Positions 17,069 to 27,555 are shown, numbered from the stretch's first letter. The stretch is DNA of 64,000 nt from Pseudoduganella armeniaca (GCF_003028855.1 NZ_CP028324.1:2170001-2234000); one strand, 5' to 3'. Notes: generated by a model not told the origin, from the letters alone. Numbers and translations are program-made.

Positions 17069-17207
17069 ATTTGTTTCCTTTTGGTTGAGACAACAATCAG
17101 TTTGCCAGATCGACCACTATTGTAATGCGTTGGCCGGAGCGTTGTTGAAAACCCCTGTAAAACGTGCGGCTTAGGGGCTCGGTTGCGGCCCGCGGCGGTT
17201 AATCAGC

Positions 17208-17359
17208 TGGGGTCTGTCCCCGGTAAGTGGTGACGCCTGCCTCGGTCGGCGGCGGAGCGAGGGGACTGACCCCGGTTTTTATCGCAGGCCGTGAAGAGCC
17301 TGGACTATTCAGGCGGCAGCGATAGAAACCGGGGACAGTCCCGAAGGGACAGTCCCCAA
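17208..17359. repeat. Composite inverted repeat, copy 2 (GGGGTCTGTCCC family)
   Basis: The left half starts with GGGGTCTGTCCCC at 17209 and ends GGGGACTGACCCCGGTTTTT at 17280, with the internal palindrome opened by about 37 unique bases. The right half at 17322-17359 reads GATAGAAACC, GGGGACAGTCCC, GAA, GGGACAGTCCCC, AA. It lies between xseA and sodB, both on the minus strand. It is the most diverged of the three copies. Confidence 0.65.
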
Positions 17360-17377
17360 GCCTTGCTCGCCGCGGGT

Positions 17378-18736
17378 TTATTCGAGAACGGATTGCACGG
17401 CGCCCACCTCCACCGCCGCGCTGCCCTCGGCCAGCCGTACCGTCAAGGTCGCGCGCGGCTGGATCTGGCCAGGCGCGCGCAGGATGGCGCCCTTGTCGTT
17501 GGTGACGATCGCATAGCCCCGTTCCAGGGTGCGCTGCGGATTGAGCAGTTCCAGCTGGGCGGCCAGCGCCTGCAGCGCCTCGCGCCGCTGCGCCAGGCCG
17601 CTGCCGATATTGAGCGTGCAGCGGTGCTGCAGGGCGGCCAGGTGCGCACGCACGGGGCGGGTGTCGGGCCGGCGTGCGGCCAGGCGGCCGGCCAGGCGTT
17701 CCAGGCCATGGCGCGCTGCGTTCAGCGGCGCGCGGTTGGCATGCATCATCGCGGTGGACAGCGCCAGCAGTTGCAGGCGTTGCTGGCGGATGCGGGCCGA
17801 TGGGCTCTGAAGACGGCGCGCATGGTTGTCCAGCGTCTGGGCGGCGTCGTCCAGGGTGCGGCGCAGCGCCCGGCGCAGGTCGCCCGCGTCCGCTCGCAGC
17901 GAGGCCAGCCAGTCGCCGCGCGGGGTGGCTGCCAGTTCGGCGGCCGCCGTCGGCGTGGCAGCGCGCAGGTCGGCGGCGAAGTCGGCGATCGTGAAGTCGG
18001 TCTCGTGGCCAACGCCGGCGATCACCGGCATGCGGCAGTTGGCGATGGCATAGGCCACGACCTCCTCGTTGAAGCACCACAGGTCCTCGATGCTGCCGCC
18101 ACCGCGGCAGACCAGCAGCACGTCGCACTCGGCCCGGCGCGACGCCGTGTCGATGGCCTCGGCGATGCGCGCGGCCGCCAGCTGGCCCTGCACGAGCGTG
18201 GGGTACAGCACCACGCGCACGTGCGGCGCACGCCGGCGCAGCGCGGTCAGCACATCGCGCAGCGCCGCCGCCTGCGGGCTGGTGACGATGCCGATGGTGC
18301 GCGGGAACAAGGGCAGGGGGCGCTTGCGCGCCTCGTCGAACAGGCCGGCCGCGGCCAGCTTCTCCTTCAAGCGCATGAAGGCCTCGAACAGGGCGCCCAC
18401 GCCGGCGCGGCGGATCGCCTCCACGTTGATCTGGTAGTCGCCACGCGGGCCGTACAGCGTGACCAGGGCGCGCACCTCGACCTTGTCGCCTTCGCGCGGC
18501 ACGAAGCCGGCGTACTGGGCGCGGCCGCGGAACATCACGGCGCGCACCTGGGCCGCGTCGTCCTTCAGCGTGAAATACCAGTGGCCGGAGCTGGCACGCG
18601 TGAAGTTGGAGATCTCGCCCGCGATCCACGTCAGGGGAAAGGAGCGTTCCAGCAGGCGGCCGACGGCCTGGTTCAGTGCGCTCACGCTGATGACGGCGGG
18701 TTGCTCGAAGGCGGGATCGGGAATATTGGTGGTCAT
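17378..18736 (-). CDS. xseA: Exodeoxyribonuclease VII large subunit
   Basis: 452 residues. The N-terminal OB fold (VSALNQAVGRLLERSFPLTW, then GEISNFTRASSGHWYFTLKD) binds single-stranded DNA. The catalytic part holds GIVTSPQAAALRDVLTAL, LLVCRGGGSIEDLWCFN and GVGHETDFTIADFAAD, and a long coiled coil follows. With the small subunit XseB (not in this window) it degrades single-stranded DNA in both directions. ATG 18736 is chosen because it precedes the conserved fold directly; the frame to 18772 adds an unlikely extension. Confidence 0.93.
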   Translation of the reverse strand: MTTNIPDPAFEQPAVISVSALNQAVGRLLERSFPLTWIAGEISNFTRASSGHWYFTLKDDAAQVRAVMFRGRAQYAGFVPREGDKVEVRALVTLYGPRGDYQINVEAIRRAGVGALFEAFMRLKEKLAAAGLFDEARKRPLPLFPRTIGIVTSPQAAALRDVLTALRRRAPHVRVVLYPTLVQGQLAAARIAEAIDTASRRAECDVLLVCRGGGSIEDLWCFNEEVVAYAIANCRMPVIAGVGHETDFTIADFAADLRAATPTAAAELAATPRGDWLASLRADAGDLRRALRRTLDDAAQTLDNHARRLQSPSARIRQQRLQLLALSTAMMHANRAPLNAARHGLERLAGRLAARRPDTRPVRAHLAALQHRCTLNIGSGLAQRREALQALAAQLELLNPQRTLERGYAIVTNDKGAILRAPGQIQPRATLTVRLAEGSAAVEVGAVQSVLE

Positions 18737-18891
18737 CGTGATGGGTTCCTGGATTGCTATCCACACTGTCATGGAGCGGTCATGCTTATGTCATATCTCG
18801 CCTTTTGCCGCAAGGTGTTTTTGTAAACGCTTGATTTGTAAACGTAAACTGAACTGCCGCATTCGCGTGCAGCGTAAGAATTCTCTTACAG

Positions 18892-19655
18892 ATCAATGAC
18901 TTTGCCGATAGTGGCTGGTGTTACGCACAAAGATATCCACAGAATTTGTGAGCAACAGCGGATAACTCATGGGCGGCTGCCGAAAAATGCCGCAAGGATA
19001 TAAAAATGATTATAATCAAGCACTTATCTCAACCAGCTGCTGCTTCCCCACAAGATTATCCACAAAAGTTGTGCAGAATTGCTGGGTGTCATGCCAGGCC
19101 GCAGCCTTTGCAGCAGTGCTTGCGCTGCCGCCGAGTGTCCTGCCTAAAAACCGGGCAAGCCGTTTTTTCACAATGAAATCAAGGTACTTACAACTACCCA
19201 CAGGGCTTGCGCACAATATTGTCCACAGTTTTTGTGCAGAACGGATCATTTGTCGCCACGGCGGCGGCAAACGCGGCAATTTTCAGCCTTTGCGCAAAAT
19301 TTAAGCAGGGTAACTTTCATGATTGAAATCAATGACTTGCTCCATGGGACTCGCCATTGCCAACAGTCTTATCAACAGTTTATGTGCAGAACCGAACATA
19401 TGCCTGCGCACCAGGCTGGGCACGACTGCAACTAAAACGCGCACCGCGAAAATACTTAGCAATATCAGTGACTTAGTGGCGCCACTGGGCTATTGCTAAC
19501 AATATTGTCCACAGAAAATGTGAAAAAGCGCACAGACGAGCACGTCTCGTTCTGCTGCCGAAAAACAAGGCAGAGGAAAAATAGTCAATGAAATCAGATG
19601 CTTACCATTAATTCTTGACGTTTCGCACAATCTTTTCCACAGAAAATGTGAAGAA
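18892..19655. repeat. Six-module array of DnaA-box-like triplets (possible replication-protein binding locus)
   Basis: The 1046 bases between the xseA and exbB starts carry no credible gene. They hold six copies of one 35-bp module, at 18921, 19044, 19207, 19357, 19493 and 19621. Each is a 9-mer, 3 bases, a second 9-mer in the same direction, 5 bases and a third 9-mer inverted. The second 9-mer follows TTNTCCACA (TTATCCACA in module 2, TTTTCCACA in module 6), matching the DnaA box TTWTNCACA. The first is like TTNCGCACA and the inverted third like TTCTGCACA. An ATCA(A/G)..ACTT-type motif starts 28-29 bases before every module. Between these motifs the sequence is unrelated. No dnaA, repA or parA gene is in the window, so the role is open: origin-like, DnaA-titrating or another regulator's sites. 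Confidence 0.8.
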
Positions 19656-19782
19656 GAGCCCGCTTTGTGGACGGTACCGGCCGCAACGCCGGCACGCCAG
19701 CCGGAGCGTACTTGCCGAGCGTCGCCCAACACGCTACATTGCGCGTCTGGCTATTGCTTGTCCATCATCCAAGGAGTTCGTT

Positions 19783-20388
19783 TTGCTCGCCATCTTCCAA
19801 GCCGCCGGCTGGCCCATCTGGCTGCTGCTGATCGCATCCATCGTTGCCACCGCCCTGATCGTGGAGCGGCTGATGTCGCTGCGGCGCGCCCGCATCCTGC
19901 CGCCCAGCACCTTGGACGAGGTCGTGCGCATCTATCAAAGCGGCAACGTGACGCCGGACATCATCGCCAAGCTGGAGTCCAGCTCGCCGTTGGGCGTGGT
20001 GCTGTCCGCCGCGCTGAGGAACGTCGACGCGCCGCGCGAGGTGATGAAGGAATCGATCGAGGAGGCCGGCAGCGGCGTGGCGCACACGCTGGAGCGGTTC
20101 TTGACCACCCTGGGCACGATCGCTACCCTGGCACCGCTGATGGGTCTGTTCGGCACCGTGGTCGGCATGATCGAGATCTTCGGCGCGCAGAACCCCAGCG
20201 GCAGTAATCCAGCCCAGCTGGCGCACGGTATCTCGGTGGCGCTGTACAACACCGGCTTCGGGCTGGCCATCGCGATGCCGACCCTGGTGTTCTATCGCCA
20301 CTTCCGCGCGCTGGTGGACAGCTTCGTGCTGCAGATGGAGCAGCAGGCCGTGCGCTTCGTCGACGTCGTGCACAACTCCCGCAAATAA
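19783..20388 (+). CDS. exbB: MotA/TolQ/ExbB-type proton channel protein
   Basis: 201 residues starting at TTG 19783, which is fixed by AAGGAG at 19771-19776; the frame upstream runs through the repeat array and is not coding. Three membrane helices: GWPIWLLLIASIVATALIVE near the N-terminus, then TLGTIATLAPLMGLFGTVVG and HGISVALYNTGFGLAIAMPT, which line the proton path. With ExbD it turns proton motive force into work on an outer-membrane or periplasmic partner such as TonB. No tonB is adjacent. The neighbours are lipid A and Kdo genes. Confidence 0.9.
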   Translation: MLAIFQAAGWPIWLLLIASIVATALIVERLMSLRRARILPPSTLDEVVRIYQSGNVTPDIIAKLESSSPLGVVLSAALRNVDAPREVMKESIEEAGSGVAHTLERFLTTLGTIATLAPLMGLFGTVVGMIEIFGAQNPSGSNPAQLAHGISVALYNTGFGLAIAMPTLVFYRHFRALVDSFVLQMEQQAVRFVDVVHNSRK

Positions 20389-20402
20389 CGGAGCCGCACG
20401 CC

Positions 20403-20825
20403 GTGAACTTCCGCAAAGGCCAACGCCGCGAGGACCCGGAGATCAACCTGATCCCGTTCATCGACGTGCTGCTCGTGATCCTGATCTTCCTGATGGTGAC
20501 GACCACCTACAGCAAGTTCACCGAGCTGCAGATCACGCTGCCGACGGCCGATGCCGAAAAGGCGGTCGAACAACCGAACCAGATCGACGTGACCGTCGAT
20601 GCCAAGGGCAACTACACCGTCAACGGCGCGCCCGTCTCGTTCCGCGACGTGGGCGGGCTGGCACAGTCGCTGAAGAATGCCGCGAAGCCGGGCGCCAATC
20701 CCGTGGTCGTCGTCAATGCCGACCAGTTCGCGATGCACCAGATGGTTGTCAACGTGATGGAAGCGGCCCGCATCGCCGGCTTCGACCGGTTGACGTTCGC
20801 CGCCCAGTCGGGCAGCGGCAAGTAG
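20403..20825 (+). CDS. exbD: Biopolymer transport protein ExbD/TolR
   Basis: 140 residues, GTG start at 20403, 14 bases after exbB. A short cytoplasmic tail, one membrane helix with the essential Asp (INLIPFIDVLLVILIFLMV), and a periplasmic domain (IDVTVDAKGNYTVNG, then VVVNADQFAMHQMVVNVM). It is the proton-carrying partner of ExbB. Confidence 0.93.
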   Translation: MNFRKGQRREDPEINLIPFIDVLLVILIFLMVTTTYSKFTELQITLPTADAEKAVEQPNQIDVTVDAKGNYTVNGAPVSFRDVGGLAQSLKNAAKPGANPVVVVNADQFAMHQMVVNVMEAARIAGFDRLTFAAQSGSGK

Positions 20826-20838
20826 TGCTGCCCTGACG

Positions 20839-21873
20839 ATGTCGCTGGAATCCACCCTGACGCGCGCGTGGCTGCGGCGCGGGCCGCTGGCTTGCGCCCT
20901 GTATCCCGTGTCCTTGCTGTTCCGGCTGCTTGCCGCGCTGCGCCGTTTGCTGTTTCGCGCTGGCGTGCTGCGCTCGGCCGCACTGCCGGTGCCGGTCGTG
21001 GTCGTCGGTAACATCTTCATCGGCGGCACCGGCAAGACACCGCTGACGATCTGGCTGGTCGAGCAACTGCGTGCGGCCGGCCTGACGCCGGGTGTCGTCT
21101 CGCGCGGCTTCGGCGCCAAGGGCAGCGCGCCGCGCGCCGTCACGCCGTCGTCCACGCCGGCCGAGGTGGGCGACGAGCCGGTCTTGATCGCCAGCCGGGC
21201 CGGCTGCCCCGTCGTGGTCGGGCGCGACCGCGTCGCGGCCGGCCGCGCGCTGCTGGCCGCCCATCCGGAAGTGAACGTGATCCTGACCGACGACGGCCTG
21301 CAGCACTACGCGCTGCGGCGCGACGTCGAGGTGGTGCTGTTCGACGCGCGCGGCACCGGCAATGGCTGGACGCTGCCGGCCGGACCGCTGCGCGAACCGC
21401 CGCGGCGCAAGCGCGACGTCACCGTCGTCAACACGCTCGCCCTGACGCCGGCGCTGGCGCGCGACGTGGGCAATGGCGGCCCGCTGTTCCAGATGACGAT
21501 GCGCGGCGACGTGGCCGAGCGCCTGGCCGACCGCGCCGAGCGGGTGCCGCTGGCGGCGCTGGCCGCGCGCGGCGGCAAGCTGGCGGCGGTGGCCGGCATC
21601 GGCAATCCGGGACGTTTCTTCGCGCTCCTGGCCGCCGCCGGCCTGTCCTACACGGAGCTGGCGCTGCCCGACCATCACGACTTCCTCGACAACCCGCTGC
21701 GCGGCCTGGACGCGGACCTGATCTTGATGACGGAGAAGGATGCAGTAAAATGCGCACACATCGAAGAACTGAGAAACGATCCCCGGCTGTGGGTCGTTCC
21801 GGTCAGCGCGCAGATCGATGCCGCGCTGGCCGAACACATTGTGGAGAAATGCCGTGGACGCACGTTTGCTTGA
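20839..21873 (+). CDS. lpxK: Tetraacyldisaccharide 4'-kinase
   Basis: 344 residues. Phosphorylates the 4' position of the lipid A precursor at the inner membrane. Visible are the N-terminal membrane-associated helix, the Walker A sequence GNIFIGGTGKTPLTIW near residues 55-70, LTDDGLQHYALRRDVEVVLF and LPDHHDF. It follows exbD by 13 bases and overlaps the Trm112-like gene by 20 bases, so translation is probably coupled. Confidence 0.95.
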   Translation: MSLESTLTRAWLRRGPLACALYPVSLLFRLLAALRRLLFRAGVLRSAALPVPVVVVGNIFIGGTGKTPLTIWLVEQLRAAGLTPGVVSRGFGAKGSAPRAVTPSSTPAEVGDEPVLIASRAGCPVVVGRDRVAAGRALLAAHPEVNVILTDDGLQHYALRRDVEVVLFDARGTGNGWTLPAGPLREPPRRKRDVTVVNTLALTPALARDVGNGGPLFQMTMRGDVAERLADRAERVPLAALAARGGKLAAVAGIGNPGRFFALLAAAGLSYTELALPDHHDFLDNPLRGLDADLILMTEKDAVKCAHIEELRNDPRLWVVPVSAQIDAALAEHIVEKCRGRTFA

Positions 21874-22030
21874 TATCCTGGTCTGCCCTGTCTGCAAGGG
21901 CCCGCTGGTGCACGACAAGAAGGCCCAGGAACTGATTTGCCGCGGCGACCGCCTGGCCTTCCCGATCCGTGACGGCATCCCGATCATGTGGGCCGACGAA
22001 GCCCGCACCCTGCAGGACACGGTCGAGTAA
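21854..22030 (+). CDS. Trm112-like zinc-binding small protein
   Basis: 58 residues from GTG 21854 (GGAG at 21843-21846), inside the end of lpxK. LLDILVCPVCKGPLVHDKKA carries a CxxC pair, with a further Cys (ELICRGDRLAFPIRDGIPIM), typical of the UPF0434/Trm112 family. This protein commonly lies between lpxK and kdsB in betaproteobacteria. In other organisms Trm112 activates methyltransferases; its bacterial role here is not established. Confidence 0.9.
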   Translation: MDARLLDILVCPVCKGPLVHDKKAQELICRGDRLAFPIRDGIPIMWADEARTLQDTVE

Positions 22031-22033
22031 GCC

Positions 22034-22783
22034 GTGTCCTTCGTCGTCATCATCCCGGCGCGGCTGGCTTCCACGCGCCTGCCGAACAAGCCGCTGGCGG
22101 ACTTGAAAGGCAAGCCGATGATCGTGCGCGTGGCCGAGCGGGCCCGCCTGGCCGGCGCCGCCCGCATCATCGTCGCCACCGACCATGAGTCGATCCGCGC
22201 GGCCTGCGCCGCCCACGGCATCGAGGCCTGCATGACGCGCGCCGATCACCCGTCCGGCACCGACCGCATCGCCGAGGTGGCGCGCGCGCTGGACCTGGCG
22301 CCGGACGCCGTGGTCGTCAACCTGCAAGGCGATGAGCCGCTGATCGATCCGGCCCTGCTGGCCGCCTGCGCCGGCCGCATCGGCGCGGACGTGCCGATGG
22401 CCACCTGCGCCCATCCGATCGAGGACGCGGCGGAAGCTTTCAATCCGAATGTCGTCAAGGTCGTGCTGGACAAGGCCGGCCGCGCGCTGTATTTCAGCCG
22501 CGCCACGATTCCGTGGGCGCGCGACGCGTTCGCGGCCAACCGCGACGCGCTGCCGTCGGGGTATGCGCCGCTGCGCCACATCGGCCTGTACGCCTACCGC
22601 AACGATTTCCTGCAGGCCTATCCGGGCCTGGAGCAGTCGCCGCTGGAGAGCATCGAGGCGCTCGAGCAGCTGCGCGTGCTGTGGCATGGCCATCCGATTG
22701 CCGTGCACGTCACCGACGCGGCGCCTGCCCCGGGCGTCGATACGCCGGAGGACCTGGAGCGCGTGCGCCGTCACTTCGACTGA
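22034..22783 (+). CDS. kdsB: 3-deoxy-manno-octulosonate cytidylyltransferase
   Basis: 249 residues, GTG start 3 bases after the Trm112-like stop. Activates Kdo with CTP to CMP-Kdo for the inner core of lipopolysaccharide. Motifs: IPARLASTRLPNKPLADLKG (nucleotide binding), ADHPSGTDRIAEVA, VVNLQGDEPLIDPALL and YAYRNDFLQAYPGLEQSPLE. Confidence 0.96.
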   Translation: MSFVVIIPARLASTRLPNKPLADLKGKPMIVRVAERARLAGAARIIVATDHESIRAACAAHGIEACMTRADHPSGTDRIAEVARALDLAPDAVVVNLQGDEPLIDPALLAACAGRIGADVPMATCAHPIEDAAEAFNPNVVKVVLDKAGRALYFSRATIPWARDAFAANRDALPSGYAPLRHIGLYAYRNDFLQAYPGLEQSPLESIEALEQLRVLWHGHPIAVHVTDAAPAPGVDTPEDLERVRRHFD

Positions 22784-22908
22784 AAAAAGTCCGATCAAAT
22801 TACGTGGCTAAAACGCTCCCAAGGTGGCGTTGCGGCGGCGTTTTGTGGTAAGTTTCGTCACAACCCTGACACACTTACCATATTATTAAAAACGTTCTAG
22901 GAATTTTC

Positions 22909-23565
22909 ATGCGTCTCATTCTGTTAGGAGCTCCCGGCGCCGGCAAGGGCACCCAGGCCAACTTCATCAAGGAAAAATACAATATTCCTCAGATTTCGAC
23001 TGGCGACATGCTGCGTGCCGCCATCGCGGCCGGCAGCGAACTGGGCATCGCCGCCAAGAAGGTCATGGACGCTGGCCAGCTGGTGTCGGACGATATCATC
23101 ATCGGCCTGGTGAAGAACCGCCTGAAGGAAGCGGACTGCGCCAATGGCTACCTGTTCGACGGCTTCCCGCGCACCATCGCGCAAGCCGATGCGATGAAGG
23201 ATGCCGGCGTGAAGATCGACTACGTGCTGGAAATCGCCGTGCCGGACGAATCGATCATCGAGCGCATGGACGGCCGCCGCTGCCACCAGGGTTCGGGCCG
23301 CGTGTACCACGTCAAGTTCAATCCGCCGAAAGTCGATGGCATCGACGACGTGACCGGCGAACCGCTGGTGCAGCGCGACGACGACCGCGCCGAGACCGTG
23401 AAGAAGCGCCTGGACGTGTACCACAACCAGACGGAAGTGCTGCTGGGCTACTACAACGAATGGGCCAAGTCGGGCGATCCGATGGCGCCGAAATACCGCC
23501 GCATCGAAGGCGTCGGTCCGGTGGAGGAAATCCGCGACCGGGCGTTTGCCGCACTGGCGGAGTAA
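22909..23565 (+). CDS. adk: Adenylate kinase
   Basis: 218 residues. Interconverts ATP + AMP and 2 ADP. Walker A GAPGAGKGTQANFIKEKY, AMP-binding ISTGDMLRAAI, DGFPRTIAQADAM, and a long LID domain (GRRCHQGSGRVYHVKFNPPK) that lacks the four-Cys zinc site, as in the enterobacterial form. Separated from kdsB by 125 bases and closed by a strong terminator. Confidence 0.97.
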   Translation: MRLILLGAPGAGKGTQANFIKEKYNIPQISTGDMLRAAIAAGSELGIAAKKVMDAGQLVSDDIIIGLVKNRLKEADCANGYLFDGFPRTIAQADAMKDAGVKIDYVLEIAVPDESIIERMDGRRCHQGSGRVYHVKFNPPKVDGIDDVTGEPLVQRDDDRAETVKKRLDVYHNQTEVLLGYYNEWAKSGDPMAPKYRRIEGVGPVEEIRDRAFAALAE

Positions 23566-23574
23566 CGCGACAAG

Positions 23575-23601
23575 GCGGACCTGCGGGTCCGCTTTTTTTT
23601 T
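23575..23601 (+). terminator. Intrinsic terminator after adk
   Basis: GCGGACC stem, TGCG loop, GGTCCGC, then nine T. It begins 9 bases after the adk stop. Confidence 0.93.
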
Positions 23602-23681
23602 ACCAGGGGTCAAGCATCCCCATGTACGCGCCGGTCCTCCGATCGGCGGTATCGCGATTTTGCAGCACGTGGTTTGGCAGG

Positions 23682-23701
23682 CCGCCCGCTCGGGCGGTTT
23701 T
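23682..23701 (+). terminator. Second terminator-like hairpin before hppA
   Basis: CCGCCC, a 4-base loop, GGGCGG, then four T. It sits 46 bases before the hppA start. The short T-run makes it weaker than the adk terminator; it could instead be a leader structure of hppA. Confidence 0.5.
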
Positions 23702-23747
23702 CTGAAAAGGCGTTGTTCACTGAAGATCCGATAACAAAGGGGGACTT

Positions 23748-25904
<2,157 letters not shown>

Positions 25905-25918
25905 TGGCATGAGACGCC

Positions 25919-25971
25919 GGTGACAGGCACCTGTTCGAGGGTCTCCGACTCTCGACCAGGTGCCTGTCACC
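25919..25971. repeat. 53-nt palindrome, copy B (two mismatched pairs)
   Basis: The outer GGTGACAGGCACC and its inverse are exact. The inner arms are TGTTCGAGGGTC and GACTCTCGACCA with a TCC loop, leaving one mismatch and one G-T pair. It begins 14 bases after the hppA stop. Confidence 0.88.
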
Positions 25972-26047
25972 ACGGGTCTCTCCAGCCAACAGTGCGATGC
26001 CAGGCCGCGCCCCCGGCGTATCATCAGGTACCGACCCGGAGCCTCCG

Positions 26048-26575
26048 ATGATCCCAGCCACGATCCGCCACGGCGTCGCCGCAGCCCTGCTGGCGGCGCT
26101 GCCCAGCCTGCTGCACGCCGAGCCAGCCAGCACACCCGCCGAGCGCGCCGCCTACGCGCGCCTGCCCGTCTGCAAGCTGCGTCCCGACGGGCGCGGCCTG
26201 GCTGTCGAACCGTGCCGCACGGCGCCGACCAGGCGCCCCATGCCACGTCGGCCAATACCGTTGCAAGTCGATCCCACGCCACCCGTCAGCGCTGCGCCGG
26301 CCGAACCGCCCGCGCCGCTGTTCGAATTGACCCCGCGCGCGCGCCAAGTCACGCCGCCGCCCGGCACCTCGGCCACGCCACCGCCGTCGCCCTACGTCAA
26401 CCATGCGCCCGGCGCCTTCGCCGCGCCGCCGCCCGGCGTCAGCCAGCCGGTCCCCGCCACCTGCGGCCCGGCCGGCTGCCGCGACGCGGCCGGCACGCAG
26501 TACAACGGCCCGGTGCTGACGAGCCCCAGCGGGCGCTTGTGCAGCAGCGCGGCCGGCGTCATCACCTGCATGTGA
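26048..26575 (+). CDS. Small proline-rich secreted protein of unknown function
   Basis: 175 residues: signal peptide (GVAAALLAALPSLLHAE), then a Pro/Ala-rich, low-complexity middle and a short C-terminal piece with four cysteines (ATCGPAGCRDAAG and LCSSAAGVITCM) that could form disulfides in the periplasm. ATG 26048 gives the intact signal peptide. No known domain. The gene lies exactly between two copies of the 53-nt palindrome (25919-25971 and 26594-26646). Confidence 0.65.
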   Translation: MIPATIRHGVAAALLAALPSLLHAEPASTPAERAAYARLPVCKLRPDGRGLAVEPCRTAPTRRPMPRRPIPLQVDPTPPVSAAPAEPPAPLFELTPRARQVTPPPGTSATPPPSPYVNHAPGAFAAPPPGVSQPVPATCGPAGCRDAAGTQYNGPVLTSPSGRLCSSAAGVITCM

Positions 26576-26593
26576 AGCGCCGGTTAACCCACA

Positions 26594-26646
26594 GGTGACA
26601 GGCACCGATCTTCGGGTCGCCGACCCGAAGATCGGTGCCTGTCACC
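26594..26646. repeat. 53-nt perfect palindrome, copy C
   Basis: The outer 13 bp are constant. The inner arm is GATCTTCGGGTC with its exact inverse and a GCC loop: 25 perfect pairs. It lies 18 bases after the stop of the small secreted protein gene and ahead of the SDR promoter. Confidence 0.9.
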
Positions 26647-26666
26647 ATCGGGTTCGATCGGCGCGC

Positions 26667-26698
26667 TACAATAACGGTTGACGTTAACGTAAACGTCA
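26667..26698 (+). promoter_or_regulatory. -10 box and palindromic operator of the SDR gene
   Basis: TACAAT at 26667-26672 is a good -10 sequence. Seven bases on, at 26679-26698, TGACGTT and AACGTCA form a perfect 7-bp inverted repeat around AACGTA. The position just downstream of the -10 box is typical for repression. The sequence resembles the ACGT-rich sites used by LiuR-type MerR regulators of branched-chain acid catabolism; that link is inference. Confidence 0.5.
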
Positions 26699-26722
26699 CC
26701 CACCACGAAGGAGACACCAACA

Positions 26723-27490
26723 ATGCAGATCAACGGTAACGTATTCATCATCACGGGCGGCGCGTCCGGCCTGGGCGCCGCGACGGCGCGCATGCTGGCG
26801 CAGGCGGGCGGCAAGGTCGTGCTGGCCGACGTGCAGGCCGAGGCGGGCGAGGCGCTGGCGCGCGAGCTGGGCGCCGACGTGGCGCGCTTCGTGCGCTGCG
26901 ACGTGACGTCCGAGGCGGACGGCCAGGCAGTCGTTGCCGCCGCCACCGGGTTCGGCACGCTGCGCGGCCTGGTCAACTGCGCCGGCGTCGCGCCCGCCGT
27001 GAAGACGGTCGGCAAGGACGGCCCGCACCCGCTCGACGTGTTCCAGCGCGCCGTCAACATCAACCTGGTCGGCACCTTCAATATGTGCCGCCTGGCGGCC
27101 GACGCGATGAGCAAGACCGAACCGGCCGCGCAGAACGAGCGCGGCGTGATCATCAACACCGCTTCCGTCGCCGCGTTCGACGGCCAGATCGGCCAGGCCG
27201 CGTACGCGGCATCGAAGGCCGCCGTGGCGGGCATGACGCTGCCGATGGCGCGCGACCTGTCGCGCAGCGGCATCCGCGTGATGACGATCGCACCCGGCAT
27301 CTTCGAGACGCCGATGCTGTTGGGGATGCCGGCCGAGGTGCAGGACGCGCTGGGCAAGATGGTGCCGTTCCCGCCGCGCCTGGGCAAGCCGGACGAATAC
27401 GCCCACCTGGCCAAGACGATCATCGAGAACGTCATGCTGAACGGCGAGACGATCCGCCTGGACGGCGCGATCCGCATGCAGCCGAAATAA
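26723..27490 (+). CDS. SDR dehydrogenase, 3-hydroxyacyl-CoA dehydrogenase type (HSD10-like)
   Basis: 255 residues. TGGASGLGAATARMLAQAG for NAD binding, the adenine-pocket Asp (VVLADVQAEAG), NCAGVAPAVKT, catalytic Ser and YAASK (NTASVAAFDGQIGQAAYAAS), and PGIFETPMLLGMP. This pattern matches type-II 3-hydroxyacyl-CoA / 2-methyl-3-hydroxybutyryl-CoA dehydrogenases, which act in fatty-acid or isoleucine breakdown. GAAGGAG precedes ATG 26723. A palindromic operator lies 24 bases upstream. It has no other catabolic gene beside it. Confidence 0.85.
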   Translation: MQINGNVFIITGGASGLGAATARMLAQAGGKVVLADVQAEAGEALARELGADVARFVRCDVTSEADGQAVVAAATGFGTLRGLVNCAGVAPAVKTVGKDGPHPLDVFQRAVNINLVGTFNMCRLAADAMSKTEPAAQNERGVIINTASVAAFDGQIGQAAYAASKAAVAGMTLPMARDLSRSGIRVMTIAPGIFETPMLLGMPAEVQDALGKMVPFPPRLGKPDEYAHLAKTIIENVMLNGETIRLDGAIRMQPK

Positions 27491-27555
27491 GGTAGCATTG
27501 CCGCAACCACAAGCGCGCGGGACCGCCTGCGCGCTTTGTCTTTGCGAGAGAGTAC

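Noticed and set aside
18969..19304. Open frames of about 90-110 codons inside the 1-kb gene-free array
   Set aside because: They run through the repeated modules, use AT-rich atypical codons, have no ribosome site and show no conserved protein features.
18892..19655. Calling the array the chromosomal oriC
   Set aside because: No dnaA, dnaN or gyrB is nearby and skew cannot be judged from one window, so only a DnaA-box-like array is claimed.
18892..19655. Calling the array a CRISPR or iteron plasmid origin
   Set aside because: Spacing is irregular, the module is a 9-3-9-5-9 structure with no constant spacer length, and there are no cas, rep or par genes.
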